Below are positions 8,816 through 17,085 of a stretch of 64,000 nucleotides of DNA, piece by piece. The notes beneath the pieces are model-generated. The model saw nothing but the letters and a program-made list of their open reading frames with translations, ran no database searches and had not been told where the DNA came from. The stretch is from Microvirga terrestris (GTDB lineage Bacteria; Pseudomonadota; Alphaproteobacteria; Rhizobiales; Beijerinckiaceae). The stretch is from positions 62,001-126,000 of the forward strand of contig NZ_JADQDN010000006.1 of NCBI RefSeq assembly GCF_015694425.1, written 5' to 3'. Position 1 is the stretch's first letter. The number at the start of each line of letters is the position of its first letter. The translations under genes and the position numbers were made by a program.

Positions 8816-11566
8816 ATGCCTTCCCTGAAGCCTCAGACCATTCTGCAAAGCCTTGGCAGCCAGACCATCCGGGATGCAGCGGAGTTGCGTGCCGGGCTCG
8901 TTCCCCTGCTCAAGACCTTTCTCGATGAGGGCAGGGCGGAAGCTGAGGCGAAGCTTCTGGAGAATCAGGATGGGCTGGAGTGCGCCCGCTACCTCTGCGG
9001 GCAGATGGATGAGCTCGTGCGCATCGTCCACGATGCCGTCGTCCGGCATCTCTACCCCAGTGCCAATCCGTCCGCTGGAGAGCGCGTCGCCGTGGCGGCG
9101 ACCGGCGGCTACGGGCGCGGCACCCTGGCGCCCGGCTCCGACGTCGATCTCCTGTTCCTTCTGCCCTACAAGCAGACCGCCTGGAGCGAGAGCGTGGTCG
9201 AAGCGATGCTCTACGTGTTGTGGGACCTCAAGCTGAAGGTGGGTCACGCGACCCGCTCGGTGGAGGAGTGCCTGCGGGAAGCGGGCGTCGACATGACGAT
9301 CCGCACCTCCCTGCTCGAAACACGCTTCCTGTTCGGCGACAGGGAGCTCTTCGACGATCTGACCAGGCGCTTCGACAAGGAAATCATCGCCACCTCGGCC
9401 CCCGCTTTCGTCGATGCCAAGCTGAAGGAGCGCGACGCCCGCGTGGCCAAGGCGGGCGCCTCCCGCTATCTCGTCGAGCCCAACGTGAAGGACGGCAAGG
9501 GAGGCCTGCGCGACCTCAACACGCTCTTCTGGATCGCCAAATACGTCTACCGGGTGAAGGAGCCCGAGGAACTGGTGACGGCGGGTCTCTTCACGAAGGA
9601 CGAGTTCAATCTGTTCGCGCGCTGCGAGGAGTTCCTCTGGCGGGTGCGCTGCCACATGCATTTCGCCACCGGCCGCGCCGAGGAGCGCCTGACCTTCGAC
9701 CTGCAGCGCACGATTGCCGAGCGCATCGGCTATGCGCCCCGGGGTGGATTGTCGGCGGTCGAGCGCTTCATGAAAGTCTACTTCCTGATCGCCAAGGATG
9801 TGGGCGATCTCACGGCCATCGTGTGCGCCGAGCTCGAGGCCCGCCAGACCAAGCCGCGCCCCATGCTCGACCGTGTTCTCGGTCGCTTCCGCCGCCGCCG
9901 TGGCGGTGCCTTGCTCGGTGATGGTTTCATCATCGACAACAACCGCCTCAACGTCGAGAACGAACAGGTTTTCGAGCACGACCCCGTCAACCTGATCCGC
10001 CTGTTCTGGCTTGCCGACCGGCGCAATCTTGCGATCCATCCCGACGCCAAGCGTCTGGCGACACGCTCGCTCAAGCTCATCGGTCCGAGCCTGCGCAACG
10101 ATCCGGAAGCCAACAAGCTGTTTCTCGAGATCATCACGTCCAAGAACGCCCCGGAGGTGGTGCTGCGCCAGATGAACGAGGCTGGCGTGCTCGGCCGCCT
10201 CGTTCCCGATTTCGGCCGCATCGTCGCGATGATGCAGTTCAACATGTACCACCACTACACGGTGGACGAGCATCTCGTGCGCTCGGTGGGAGTGCTGACC
10301 GAGATCGAGGCGGGCCATCTCGGGGGCGAGCATCCGCTGGCGAACCGCATCTTCCCGACCATCCGCAACCGCCGCGCACTCTACGTCGCGGTCTTCCTGC
10401 ACGACATCGCCAAGGGCCGGCCGGAGGATCACTCGACGGCCGGTGCGGTGATCGCCCGCAAGCTCGGGCCGCGCTTCGGCCTCACGGATGCGGAGAGCGA
10501 TACGGTGGCTTGGCTGATCGAGCATCACCTGCTCATGTCCAACACGGCGCAGAGCCGCGACCTGTCCGATCCCACCACCATCAAGAGCTTCGCCGAGGTG
10601 GTGCAGACCATGGAGCGCCTCAAGCTCCTGCTCGTGCTCACCATCGCGGACATCAAGGCCGTGGGGCCCGGCACCTGGACCGGATGGAAGGGCCAGCTTC
10701 TGCGCAATCTCTACCACGAGACGGAGGTGCTCCTCGGCGGCGGGGCTGCGGATCTCGCCCGCTCCGAGCGCGTGCGTCTGGCCCAGGAGCAGCTGCGCGC
10801 CGAGCTGCCCGATTGGTCGGACGAGGAGTTCGAAGCATATGCTGCCCGCCATACGCCGGGCTACTGGATGAAGACCGACGAGACCCGGCGGGCGAAGCAG
10901 GCCCGTCTCTTGAGGGAATCGGAGAAGGGCGGACGGACCGTCACCACGGCCTACGAGACGGACCAGTTCCGGGCCGTGACCGAGCTCACCATCCTGTCCC
11001 CGGACCATCCGCGGCTGCTCGCCATCATTACGGGGGCCTGCGCGGCATCCGGCGGCAACATCGTCGATGCGCAGATCTTCACCACCACCGACGGCATGGC
11101 GCTCGATACCATCGTGCTCTCCCGCGCCTTCGACCGGGACGAGGACGAGCTGCGCCGGGCCGAGCGGGTCGCCAAAGCCATCGAACGGGCCTTGAAGGGC
11201 GAGGTGAAAATCGCCGATCTCGTGGACGGCAAGCGCCCGTCGAAGGAGCGCTCACGGGCCTTCCACGTGCCCCCGGAGGTGACCATCGACAATTCCCTGT
11301 CGAGCCGCCAGACGGTGATCGAGGTCTCCGGCCTCGACCGTCCGGGCCTGCTCTACGATCTCACCACGGCCCTGGGGAAGCTCAACCTCAACATCGCCTC
11401 GGCCCATATCGTGACCTTCGGCGAAAAGGCCGTGGACGTGTTCTACGTGACCGACCTGACCGGCACGAAGGTCACCCATGCGGGCCGCCAGGCCACCATC
11501 CGCCGGGCCCTGCTGGACGTGTTCAAGGCAGAGGAAACCGCCTCTCTCCAGCGGCGCAGCGCTTGA
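8816..11566 (+). CDS. glnD: Bifunctional [protein-PII] uridylyltransferase / uridylyl-removing enzyme
   Basis: GlnD is the glutamine sensor that adds UMP to PII proteins under nitrogen limitation and removes it when glutamine is high. The 916-residue protein has all four expected parts. The nucleotidyltransferase motif GGYGRG (97-102) is followed by GSDVD (107-111), whose aspartates bind metal. An HD hydrolase domain holds FLHDIAKG near 526-533. Two C-terminal ACT domains start near residues 721 and 834. Nothing is missing. In several rhizobia glnD lies beside mutS; here it sits upstream of grpE, and mutS is about 22 kb away. Confidence 0.96.
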   Translation: MPSLKPQTILQSLGSQTIRDAAELRAGLVPLLKTFLDEGRAEAEAKLLENQDGLECARYLCGQMDELVRIVHDAVVRHLYPSANPSAGERVAVAATGGYGRGTLAPGSDVDLLFLLPYKQTAWSESVVEAMLYVLWDLKLKVGHATRSVEECLREAGVDMTIRTSLLETRFLFGDRELFDDLTRRFDKEIIATSAPAFVDAKLKERDARVAKAGASRYLVEPNVKDGKGGLRDLNTLFWIAKYVYRVKEPEELVTAGLFTKDEFNLFARCEEFLWRVRCHMHFATGRAEERLTFDLQRTIAERIGYAPRGGLSAVERFMKVYFLIAKDVGDLTAIVCAELEARQTKPRPMLDRVLGRFRRRRGGALLGDGFIIDNNRLNVENEQVFEHDPVNLIRLFWLADRRNLAIHPDAKRLATRSLKLIGPSLRNDPEANKLFLEIITSKNAPEVVLRQMNEAGVLGRLVPDFGRIVAMMQFNMYHHYTVDEHLVRSVGVLTEIEAGHLGGEHPLANRIFPTIRNRRALYVAVFLHDIAKGRPEDHSTAGAVIARKLGPRFGLTDAESDTVAWLIEHHLLMSNTAQSRDLSDPTTIKSFAEVVQTMERLKLLLVLTIADIKAVGPGTWTGWKGQLLRNLYHETEVLLGGGAADLARSERVRLAQEQLRAELPDWSDEEFEAYAARHTPGYWMKTDETRRAKQARLLRESEKGGRTVTTAYETDQFRAVTELTILSPDHPRLLAIITGACAASGGNIVDAQIFTTTDGMALDTIVLSRAFDRDEDELRRAERVAKAIERALKGEVKIADLVDGKRPSKERSRAFHVPPEVTIDNSLSSRQTVIEVSGLDRPGLLYDLTTALGKLNLNIASAHIVTFGEKAVDVFYVTDLTGTKVTHAGRQATIRRALLDVFKAEETASLQRRSA

Positions 11567-11593
11567 TTTGTGGCGCCTGGGACCTGATATGTG
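11562..11593 (+). promoter_or_regulatory. Predicted heat-shock (RpoH-type) promoter of grpE
   Basis: CTTG at 11562-11565, an 18-base spacer, then CTGATATGTG at 11584-11593. This fits the alphaproteobacterial heat-shock consensus CTTG-N17/18-CYTATNTNNG with one mismatch. The -35 element overlaps the glnD stop codon (11564-11566). A start near 11600 would leave about 33 nt of leader before grpE. The matching element ahead of dnaK supports the call. Confidence 0.65.
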
Positions 11594-11632
11594 CCCCGAA
11601 CCCATCTTTCTCCTACCTTCAGTTGATCGACC

Positions 11633-12253
11633 ATGAATCCGAACGACACGGAAAAACAGAACGCGGCCCCGCAGGCCGAGCCCGCCAACGATGCCGCCCC
11701 TGAGGCGGCTTCCGCACCCGAGGCAGATCCGATCGCCGTTCTCGAGGCCGAGAAGGCGGATCTGAAGGACAAGCTCCTGCGCCTGATGGCCGACATGGAG
11801 AACCTGCGCCGTCGCACCGAGCGCGAGATCACGGACGCCCGCACCTATGCGGTGGCCAACTTCGCCCGCGATATGCTCAACGTGGCCGACAACGTGCGCC
11901 GCGCCATCGAGAGCGTGCCGGAGGAAGCGAGCAAGACCGCCGAGGGCGCCTTCAAGGGCCTCATCGAGGGCATCGACCTCACCGAGCGCGACCTGCTGAA
12001 GAACCTGGAGCGCCACGGGGTCAAGAAGCTCGATCCGCATGGGCAGAAGTTCGACCCGAACCTACACCAGGCCATGTTTGAGATCCCCAACGCGGAGGTG
12101 CCGAACGGCACGGTCCTGCAGGTGGTGCAGTCCGGCTTCGTCATCGGCGACCGCGTTCTGCGCCCGGCGCTGGTCGGCGTCTCCAAGGGCGGCCCGAAGG
12201 CAGCCGCCAACGGTTCGGGCAGCGAGACGGCGGATAATTCGTCGGCTTCGTAA
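11633..12253 (+). CDS. grpE: Nucleotide exchange factor GrpE
   Basis: GrpE releases ADP from DnaK and so resets the chaperone cycle. The 206-residue protein has an acidic, Ala/Glu-rich N-terminus (1-35), a long coiled coil (about 38-95, including [18 protein letters not shown]) and the beta-domain ending [21 protein letters not shown], which is diagnostic. An Ala/Gly/Ser-rich tail of about 20 residues follows. The ATG at 11633 is the natural start. An RpoH-like promoter lies just upstream, which fits heat-inducible expression separate from glnD. dnaK and dnaJ lie 7-10 kb away on the other strand. Confidence 0.96.
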   Translation: MNPNDTEKQNAAPQAEPANDAAPEAASAPEADPIAVLEAEKADLKDKLLRLMADMENLRRRTEREITDARTYAVANFARDMLNVADNVRRAIESVPEEASKTAEGAFKGLIEGIDLTERDLLKNLERHGVKKLDPHGQKFDPNLHQAMFEIPNAEVPNGTVLQVVQSGFVIGDRVLRPALVGVSKGGPKAAANGSGSETADNSSAS

Positions 12254-12330
12254 GACGTCGGCGGAACGACTTTTCAGGCGAACAGGTAGCCGGTTCGCCT
12301 GAAAATGCTGTAAGCGAACACCCCATGAGC

Positions 12331-12435
12331 CCTCATCCTGAGGAGGACCGTAGGTCCGTCTCGAAGGATCTGGGCGTTTCCAGTGCCCTCTGGAGCCTCC
12401 TTCGAGACGCCGCTGCCCGGCTCCTCAGGATGAGG
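12331..12435. repeat. Intergenic palindrome, CCTCATCCTGAGGAG family
   Basis: CCTCATCCTGAGGAG at 12331-12345 is the reverse complement of CTCCTCAGGATGAGG at 12421-12435. An inner pair, GTCTCGAAGG at 12358-12367 and CCTTCGAGAC at 12399-12408, extends the fold to a cruciform of 105 bp. It lies between grpE and the TRIC-like gene. The outer 15-bp arms are perfect, so RNA from either strand would fold strongly. It resembles dispersed intergenic repeats of Rhizobiales; no second copy occurs in this window. Confidence 0.75.
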
Positions 12436-12451
12436 CCTCACATCGGGTTAG

Positions 12452-13096
12452 GTGTTCTCGGTGAACTTTCTCCAATCCATTCCCTTCGAAACCATCGGCG
12501 TCGCCGTCTTCGCGCTTTCCGGCGCCCTGATGGCGGCCCGCAAGGGCATGGACCCGTTCGGCTTCGCGCTTCTGGCCACCCTCACGGGCGTCGGCGGCGG
12601 CACGGTGCGGGACCTGCTCATCGGCATCCGGCCGGTCTTCTGGGTCGGTGATCCCGTCGACGTGCTCGTCTGCCTGGTCGTGGCGGAAAGCGTCTTCATC
12701 CTCGGCCCCAAGCGCGTGACCTGGATCGAGGGCGGGCGGCAGGGGCGCCTCCTGCTCTGGGCGGACGCCCTGGGCCTGGCCCTGTTCGCCGTCTCAGGAA
12801 CGGCCAAGGCGCTTGGCGCCGGCGTGCCGGCCCTGTCGGCGGTGGCGCTCGGCACCGTTACGGCCACGTTCGGCGGCATCATCCGGGACATCTTCGCCGG
12901 AACGACGCCCCTGGTGCTGCGCAAGGAGATTTATGTCACGGCGGCGGCTTTGGGGGCTGCCGTCATGGTGGCTCTGCAAGCTCTCGGCCTCGATCCGTTC
13001 GTCAGCGCCGCGCTGGGCTTTGTTGCCGCCTTTACCTTAAGGGCGCTCGCCCTCCTGCACGGCTGGTCCCTGCCGGCCTTCCCGGCTCGGGACTAA
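12452..13096 (+). CDS. TRIC/YadS-type (UPF0126) membrane protein
   Basis: A small inner-membrane protein of 212-214 residues with about seven hydrophobic helices arranged as two similar halves, each with the family motif (GVGGGTVRDLL near 48-58 and ATFGGIIRDIFAG near 133-145). This duplicated glycine-rich G..RD pattern defines the UPF0126 family, whose members are annotated as trimeric intracellular cation channel homologues or glycine transporters. The transported species is not predictable here. Both candidate starts are GTG (12452 and 12461); the second opens directly into the first helix. A strong hairpin terminator begins at the base after its stop codon. Confidence 0.82.
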   Translation: MFSVNFLQSIPFETIGVAVFALSGALMAARKGMDPFGFALLATLTGVGGGTVRDLLIGIRPVFWVGDPVDVLVCLVVAESVFILGPKRVTWIEGGRQGRLLLWADALGLALFAVSGTAKALGAGVPALSAVALGTVTATFGGIIRDIFAGTTPLVLRKEIYVTAAALGAAVMVALQALGLDPFVSAALGFVAAFTLRALALLHGWSLPAFPARD

Positions 13097-13146
13097 AGCA
13101 TCGGACCCAAAAGTGGATTTGCACTTTTGGGTCCGATGCTCTTTTT
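13097..13146 (+). terminator. Perfect 19-bp hairpin with T-run after the TRIC-like gene
   Basis: AGCATCGGACCCAAAAGTG (13097-13115) pairs perfectly with 13122-13140 across a 6-base loop, and CTTTTT follows. This is a textbook intrinsic terminator for the plus strand, starting directly after the TAA of the TRIC-like gene. Because the stem is symmetrical it may also act on the minus-strand gene that ends at 13155. The long perfect stem suggests a member of a dispersed repeat family. Confidence 0.85.
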
Positions 13147-13154
13147 ACGATGCG

Positions 13155-14096
13155 CTAGTAGGCATTCATCTCCACGCCGTCGATCACCGTCCGGAAGCGC
13201 CGCAGGTTCTCGCCCCGCTGCTCCACCCGGGTCAGGCCGACCATGCGCACATAGCGATTGGGCTCGAAGCGGATGGTCTGCATCACGACGACCGGCTGGC
13301 CCGATTCCGCCTCCACGGCCCTGGCGACGATCTCGTGCCAGTCCTGGCCCTTGAAGCGGAAGGATTCCGAGCGCTCGAGTTTGACCTCCTTGAGGATCTG
13401 GTTGGCGTTGAGCGCCGCGCGGGCGAACTGATTGCGCTGATCGCCGGCGGGCGGTGCGGCACCCGGGGAGGCGGCCATGATCAGGATCGGCTGCTCCACC
13501 GCCTTGATCGTGTCCTTGGGCCCATCCGTGAACAGAACGGAGTTGCCGGAGATCGCCCGCACGGGCCGGAAGCCCGCGAGGTCGCCGAGCCGGAACGGCA
13601 TGGCCGAGACCTGCTCCTGAATGGAGATCGGCCCGCGCAGGGCAACACTCTTCAGGGCCTCCCGGATCTGGGCCTCGCTGTAGCCGTCGGCGCCGCCGCG
13701 CACCTGCGCGATGATGAGGCCGGTCACGTCCTGGCCCTTGACGGCCATGACCCATTTGCGCCCTTCCACGGGACCTTGCATGGTGCCGCCGATCAGCACC
13801 CCGGCCTTGTCGCCGAGCTTCAAGGTCTCGCGGGAGGTCTCGTTCAGGCCCTGGCGCTTCAGGGCTTCCTTGCTGAACCCCTTGACCAGCTGCTCATAGG
13901 CCTGCGCGGGCATCTCCACGAGGTTGATGGCGGCGGCCTTCTCCTCGTTCTCGAAGCCGCTGAAGCGCCGCGACACAACCATGTCCTGCGGCGGAACGAT
14001 GCCGATCCGCGAGGCTGGCGGGAACACGGGCTCGGCCGCGAAGACGGCCTGAGCCGATAAGACTAAGCCTAAGGCAGCGGCTGCAAAAGCTTTCAT
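13155..14096 (-). CDS. Conserved exported protein of unknown function
   Basis: A 313-residue protein with a clear signal peptide (about 1-20, ending AQAVFA) and no further membrane segment, so probably periplasmic. I recognise no domain. The body is mixed alpha/beta with a WVMAVKGQ strand in the middle and a C-terminal RYVRMVGL segment. Codon use and GC content resemble the neighbours, and the frame is intact. It stands alone between a strong hairpin and alkB, both genes reading leftward. The ATG at 14096 starts directly with the signal peptide. A function cannot be assigned from sequence or context. Confidence 0.75.
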   Translation of the reverse strand: MKAFAAAALGLVLSAQAVFAAEPVFPPASRIGIVPPQDMVVSRRFSGFENEEKAAAINLVEMPAQAYEQLVKGFSKEALKRQGLNETSRETLKLGDKAGVLIGGTMQGPVEGRKWVMAVKGQDVTGLIIAQVRGGADGYSEAQIREALKSVALRGPISIQEQVSAMPFRLGDLAGFRPVRAISGNSVLFTDGPKDTIKAVEQPILIMAASPGAAPPAGDQRNQFARAALNANQILKEVKLERSESFRFKGQDWHEIVARAVEAESGQPVVVMQTIRFEPNRYVRMVGLTRVEQRGENLRRFRTVIDGVEMNAY

Positions 14097-14141
14097 GGGT
14101 ATGCCCCTCCAGGAAACGTGCAGGTCGTGGTGTAGCAGAGG

Positions 14142-14771
14142 CTAGAGCGGCTTTTCCACCTTGCGCAAGGTGAGATTGAGGCGCCCGCCCTGCGGCAGCA
14201 GGTCCGAGCTGCCTGGCGTCAGCCGGTCGATGCCATGATAGATCAGCCGCGCCGGCCCGCCGAACACGATCGCGTCACCGGAGCGGAGCCTGATCGATTT
14301 CGTCGGATCCTTGCGCTCCAAGCCGCCATAGCGGAACAGCGCCGTGTCGCCGAGGGACAGGGAGACGACGGGCGCGTCGAACTCATCCTCATCCTTGTCC
14401 TGGTGCATCCCCATGCGGGCGCTCTGTTCGTAGAAGTTGATCAGGCAGGCATCGGGCGGATGCGGATAGCCGCTCAATTCTTGCCACGCCTGCAGAACCT
14501 GTTTTGGCATGGCGGGCCAGGGCTCGCCGGTCTCCGGATGCGTGGGCTGGTAACGATAGCCCGCCACATCCGAAACCCATCCCAGCCGCCCGCAATTGGT
14601 CATGCGCACGGAGAACGGCTTTCCCGTGCGTGGCATGCGCGGTGTGAAGAGCGGCGCCGCCTTCGTGATCTCGCGCAGGGACTGGAGCAGCCGCTCCTGG
14701 GCCGAGCGGTCGAGATAGTCGGGATAGTAGACGAGGCCGGGAGCGAGGGTGATGGCGGACATGGCTTTCAT
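14142..14771 (-). CDS. alkB: Alpha-ketoglutarate-dependent DNA dioxygenase AlkB
   Basis: AlkB oxidatively removes 1-methyladenine and 3-methylcytosine lesions using Fe(II), O2 and 2-oxoglutarate. The 209-residue protein keeps every catalytic residue: the iron triad H123-x-D125 (MGMHQDKDED) and His179 (YHGIDR), and the 2-oxoglutarate-binding segment RLNLTLR at 197-203. The N-Y-Y-type segment before the HxD motif appears as INFYEQ. The length is typical. Start codons at 14771 and 14762 are both possible. It is preceded by an intergenic palindrome that separates it from gpmA. Confidence 0.93.
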   Translation of the reverse strand: MKAMSAITLAPGLVYYPDYLDRSAQERLLQSLREITKAAPLFTPRMPRTGKPFSVRMTNCGRLGWVSDVAGYRYQPTHPETGEPWPAMPKQVLQAWQELSGYPHPPDACLINFYEQSARMGMHQDKDEDEFDAPVVSLSLGDTALFRYGGLERKDPTKSIRLRSGDAIVFGGPARLIYHGIDRLTPGSSDLLPQGGRLNLTLRKVEKPL

Positions 14772-14778
14772 TGCACCT

Positions 14779-14823
14779 CACTGTCATTCCGGCCTCGCGG
14801 AGCGAGAGTCCGGAATGACAGTG
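14779..14823. repeat. Intergenic palindrome, second copy of the TGTCATTCCGG family
   Basis: CACTGTCATTCCGG (14779-14792) and its exact complement CCGGAATGACAGTG (14810-14823) flank a 17-base centre. It lies between gpmA and alkB on the minus strand and shares its core with the arms of the repeat at 1143-1286. It could end or slow transcription leaving gpmA, although there is no T-run. Confidence 0.75.
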
Positions 14824-14831
14824 CTTCGTTT

Positions 14832-15452
14832 CTACCCCTCCAGCACCTTCTTGCTGGCGACCGTCGTGTCCTCATTGAGCTTGTAAACCAACGGGATGCC
14901 CGTCGCGAGCTCAAGGCCCGGGATCGTCTCGGAGGTGAGGCCGTCGAGCACCATCACGAGCGCGCGGAGCGAGTTGCCGTGGGCGGCCACGAGCACACGC
15001 TCGCCGCGCATGACGCGGGGCAGGATGTCGCGGATGTAATAGGGCAGCACGCGGGCGACCGTGTCCTTCAGGCTCTCGCCACCGGGAGGCGGCACGTCGT
15101 AGGAGCGGCGCCAGAGATGGACCTGCTCCTCGCCCCAGCGGGCGCGGGCGTCGTCCTTGTTGAGGCCGGCGAGGTCACCGTAATCGCGCTCGTTCAGGGC
15201 CTGGTCGGCGATGGTCTTGAGATTGGGCTGGCCAATCTCCTCCAGGATCAGCTTGCAGGTGCGTTGCGCCCGGGAGAGATCGGACGTGAAGGCCACGTCG
15301 AACTGGACGCCCATCTCCTTCAGGCGTCGGCCGGCATTGCGCGCCTCCTCGATGCCGAGGTCGGTCAGGCCCGGATCCTTCCAGCCGGTGAACAGGTTCT
15401 TGAGGTTCCATTCGCTCTGGCCGTGGCGGGCAAGCACAAGAAGGCGATCCAT
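14832..15452 (-). CDS. gpmA: 2,3-bisphosphoglycerate-dependent phosphoglycerate mutase
   Basis: Interconverts 3- and 2-phosphoglycerate in glycolysis and gluconeogenesis. The 206-residue protein carries the catalytic RHG motif (R9-H10-G11, followed by QSEWN), the second-half [10 protein letters not shown] with the catalytic Glu, and the C-terminal [10 protein letters not shown] containing the second active-site His. The length matches short alphaproteobacterial GpmA proteins, which lack part of the C-terminal extension of E. coli GpmA. It lies 36 bp downstream of dapB on the same strand and may share its transcript, an association seen in other Rhizobiales. Confidence 0.94.
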   Translation of the reverse strand: MDRLLVLARHGQSEWNLKNLFTGWKDPGLTDLGIEEARNAGRRLKEMGVQFDVAFTSDLSRAQRTCKLILEEIGQPNLKTIADQALNERDYGDLAGLNKDDARARWGEEQVHLWRRSYDVPPPGGESLKDTVARVLPYYIRDILPRVMRGERVLVAAHGNSLRALVMVLDGLTSETIPGLELATGIPLVYKLNEDTTVASKKVLEG

Positions 15453-15488
15453 ATCGTCGTGTCTCCAGAAAATATCGTGTGTCGTGTT

Positions 15489-16304
15489 TTAAAGCCGGTC
15501 GAGGCCAAGGACATGGTCCATGGTGTAATAGCCCGGCTTCTTGTCGAAGCCCCAGAGGGCAGCCTTCACGGCGCCGCGAGCGAAGATACTGCGATCCTCG
15601 GCCCGGTGCGACAGCTCCAGGCGCTCGCCGGCGCCTGCGAAGATCACCGAATGCTCGCCGATCACGGTGCCGCCGCGCAGGGTCGCGAAGCCGATATCGC
15701 CGGGGTTGCGCGCGCCGGTATGCCCATCGCGGCTGCGCACGGAGCGCTCCTTGAGCGACACCTTTCGCCCTTCCGCTGCGGCCTCGCCGAGAAGCAGCGC
15801 CGTGCCCGAGGGCGCATCCACCTTCATGCGGTGGTGCATTTCGAGGATCTCGATGTCGAAGTCCTCACCGAGGGTCGCGGCCACCTTGCGCACGAGACCG
15901 GCCAACAGGTTGACTCCAAGCGACATGTTGCCGGATTGGACGATGCGCGCATGGCGCGCCGCCGCCTCAAGCTTGGTGAAGTCGGTCTCTGCCAAGCCGG
16001 TCGTACCGACCACATGGACGATGCGCGCTTGGGCAGCGAGCGCCGCGAAGGCCGTCGTGGCGGCGGGGGTCGTAAAGTCGAGAACGCCGTCCGCCTGGGC
16101 GAAGACGGGCAGGGGATCGTCGGTCACATCCACGTCGAGCAGGCCGACGCCGGCGAGAAGCCCGGCATCCTGCCCGAGGGCCGGGGAGCCCTCGCGCGCG
16201 ATGGCGCCGACGAGTGCGCAGCCTTCCGTCTCGGCCACGGCCTTGATGAGCATGCGCCCCATGCGCCCAGTGGCCCCCACCACGACAAGTCGCATCTCGG
16301 TCAT
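15489..16304 (-). CDS. dapB: 4-hydroxy-tetrahydrodipicolinate reductase
   Basis: DapB makes tetrahydrodipicolinate for lysine and meso-diaminopimelate, the peptidoglycan cross-linker. The 271-residue protein has the N-terminal nucleotide-binding loop GATGRMGR (about 10-17), the catalytic [16 protein letters not shown] with its paired histidines, Lys and PSGT, and the usual YTMDHVLGL end. The frame extends upstream to 16460, but the ATG at 16304 directly precedes the Rossmann motif and is the normal start. gpmA follows on the same strand. Confidence 0.95.
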   Translation of the reverse strand: MTEMRLVVVGATGRMGRMLIKAVAETEGCALVGAIAREGSPALGQDAGLLAGVGLLDVDVTDDPLPVFAQADGVLDFTTPAATTAFAALAAQARIVHVVGTTGLAETDFTKLEAAARHARIVQSGNMSLGVNLLAGLVRKVAATLGEDFDIEILEMHHRMKVDAPSGTALLLGEAAAEGRKVSLKERSVRSRDGHTGARNPGDIGFATLRGGTVIGEHSVIFAGAGERLELSHRAEDRSIFARGAVKAALWGFDKKPGYYTMDHVLGLDRL

Positions 16305-16370
16305 GGCCGTTCTCCTGTTTCGGGCTCGGATATAGCGGCTTGCGGGGCGAGTGAGAAGCGTGGAACCTTT

Positions 16371-16394
16371 CCCTCTCTCGTAAAGGAGAGAGGG
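16371..16394. repeat. Short hairpin CCCTCTCTC/GAGAGAGGG
   Basis: A perfect 9-bp inverted repeat with a 6-base loop in the gap between the DUF1330 gene ending at 16405 and the dapB start. It has no T-run on either strand, so it is a weak terminator candidate at best. It resembles short dispersed hairpins rather than an operator. Confidence 0.5.
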
Positions 16395-16404
16395 CAGGGA
16401 GTCC

Positions 16405-16707
16405 CTACCCCGGCTGCGGACCCTCGTAGCCTTCGATGATGATGATGTCGGCCACCGCATGGCCGTCGCGCTCGGCCTTTGCCGCCTGATACTCGGGCGA
16501 GTCCCAGCATTCCAGCGCCGCCTCGTAGGTCGGGAACTCGATCACCACATTGCGGGCACGGGCCTCGCCCTCGGCAATGCGATAGGCGCCGCCGCGCACC
16601 AGGAAGCGCGCGCCGTATTTGGCGAACGGCACCGCATTGGCCTTCACATAATTCTGGTAGGCGTCCGGGTTCGAGACGTCGACGCGGCCGATCCAATAGC
16701 CCTTCAT
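16405..16707 (-). CDS. DUF1330 domain protein (second of a tandem pair)
   Basis: A 100-residue soluble protein of the DUF1330 family, a ferredoxin-like dimeric alpha/beta-barrel fold. Family features are the opening [16 protein letters not shown], the central [17 protein letters not shown] and the [15 protein letters not shown] segment. No enzyme activity is established for the family. It follows a paralogue by 3 bp and is clearly its homologue, so the two arose by tandem duplication and may form a heterodimer. It carries an extra acidic end ([13 protein letters not shown]) compared with its partner. Confidence 0.85.
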   Translation of the reverse strand: MKGYWIGRVDVSNPDAYQNYVKANAVPFAKYGARFLVRGGAYRIAEGEARARNVVIEFPTYEAALECWDSPEYQAAKAERDGHAVADIIIIEGYEGPQPG

Positions 16708-16710
16708 CGT

Positions 16711-16998
16711 TCAGGCTCCTTCCACGAGAACGAACTCGGCCACGCAGGCACCCTCGCGCTTGGCCTTGGCGGCCTGATATTCGGGCGAGTTGTAATAGGT
16801 CCTAGCCTGTTCGACCGAATCGAACTCGATCACCACGTTGCGGGGGCGCGCCTCGCCTTCGAGCGCCTCATAGGCGCCGCCGCGCACCAGCGGCCGGCCG
16901 CCATATTGCCGGATCGCCTCGGTCGCACCCTTGGCGTATTCCGCGTAGGCTTCAGGATTGGTGACGGTGACGCGGGCAATGACATAGCCTTTGGGCAT
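16711..16998 (-). CDS. DUF1330 domain protein (first of a tandem pair)
   Basis: A 95-residue DUF1330 protein that starts MPKGYVIARVTVTNPEAY and has the central RNVVIEFDSVEQARTYY. It aligns end to end with the product of the next gene. Both are small, cytoplasmic and lack cysteine clusters or signal peptides. The function is unknown. The pair forms a two-gene unit with a 3-bp gap. Confidence 0.85.
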   Translation of the reverse strand: MPKGYVIARVTVTNPEAYAEYAKGATEAIRQYGGRPLVRGGAYEALEGEARPRNVVIEFDSVEQARTYYNSPEYQAAKAKREGACVAEFVLVEGA

Positions 16999-17085
16999 CA
17001 GGCGCTCCTTTGAGTTCTTGGGTGGTGCAGCGAACGCCAGAGCGACCGTAGCGTCAAGCCATCACGGTGGGTTTTCCGATGGCGA

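Noticed and set aside
8726-11008. Long open frame (about 760 codons) on the minus strand opposite glnD
   Set aside because: It is the antisense shadow of a high-GC gene with a clear function. The translated protein is His/Arg/Glu-rich without domain patterns.
14235-16439. Plus-strand open frame of over 700 codons across alkB, gpmA and dapB
   Set aside because: It crosses three well-supported minus-strand genes and two intergenic regions, and its product has no recognisable fold.
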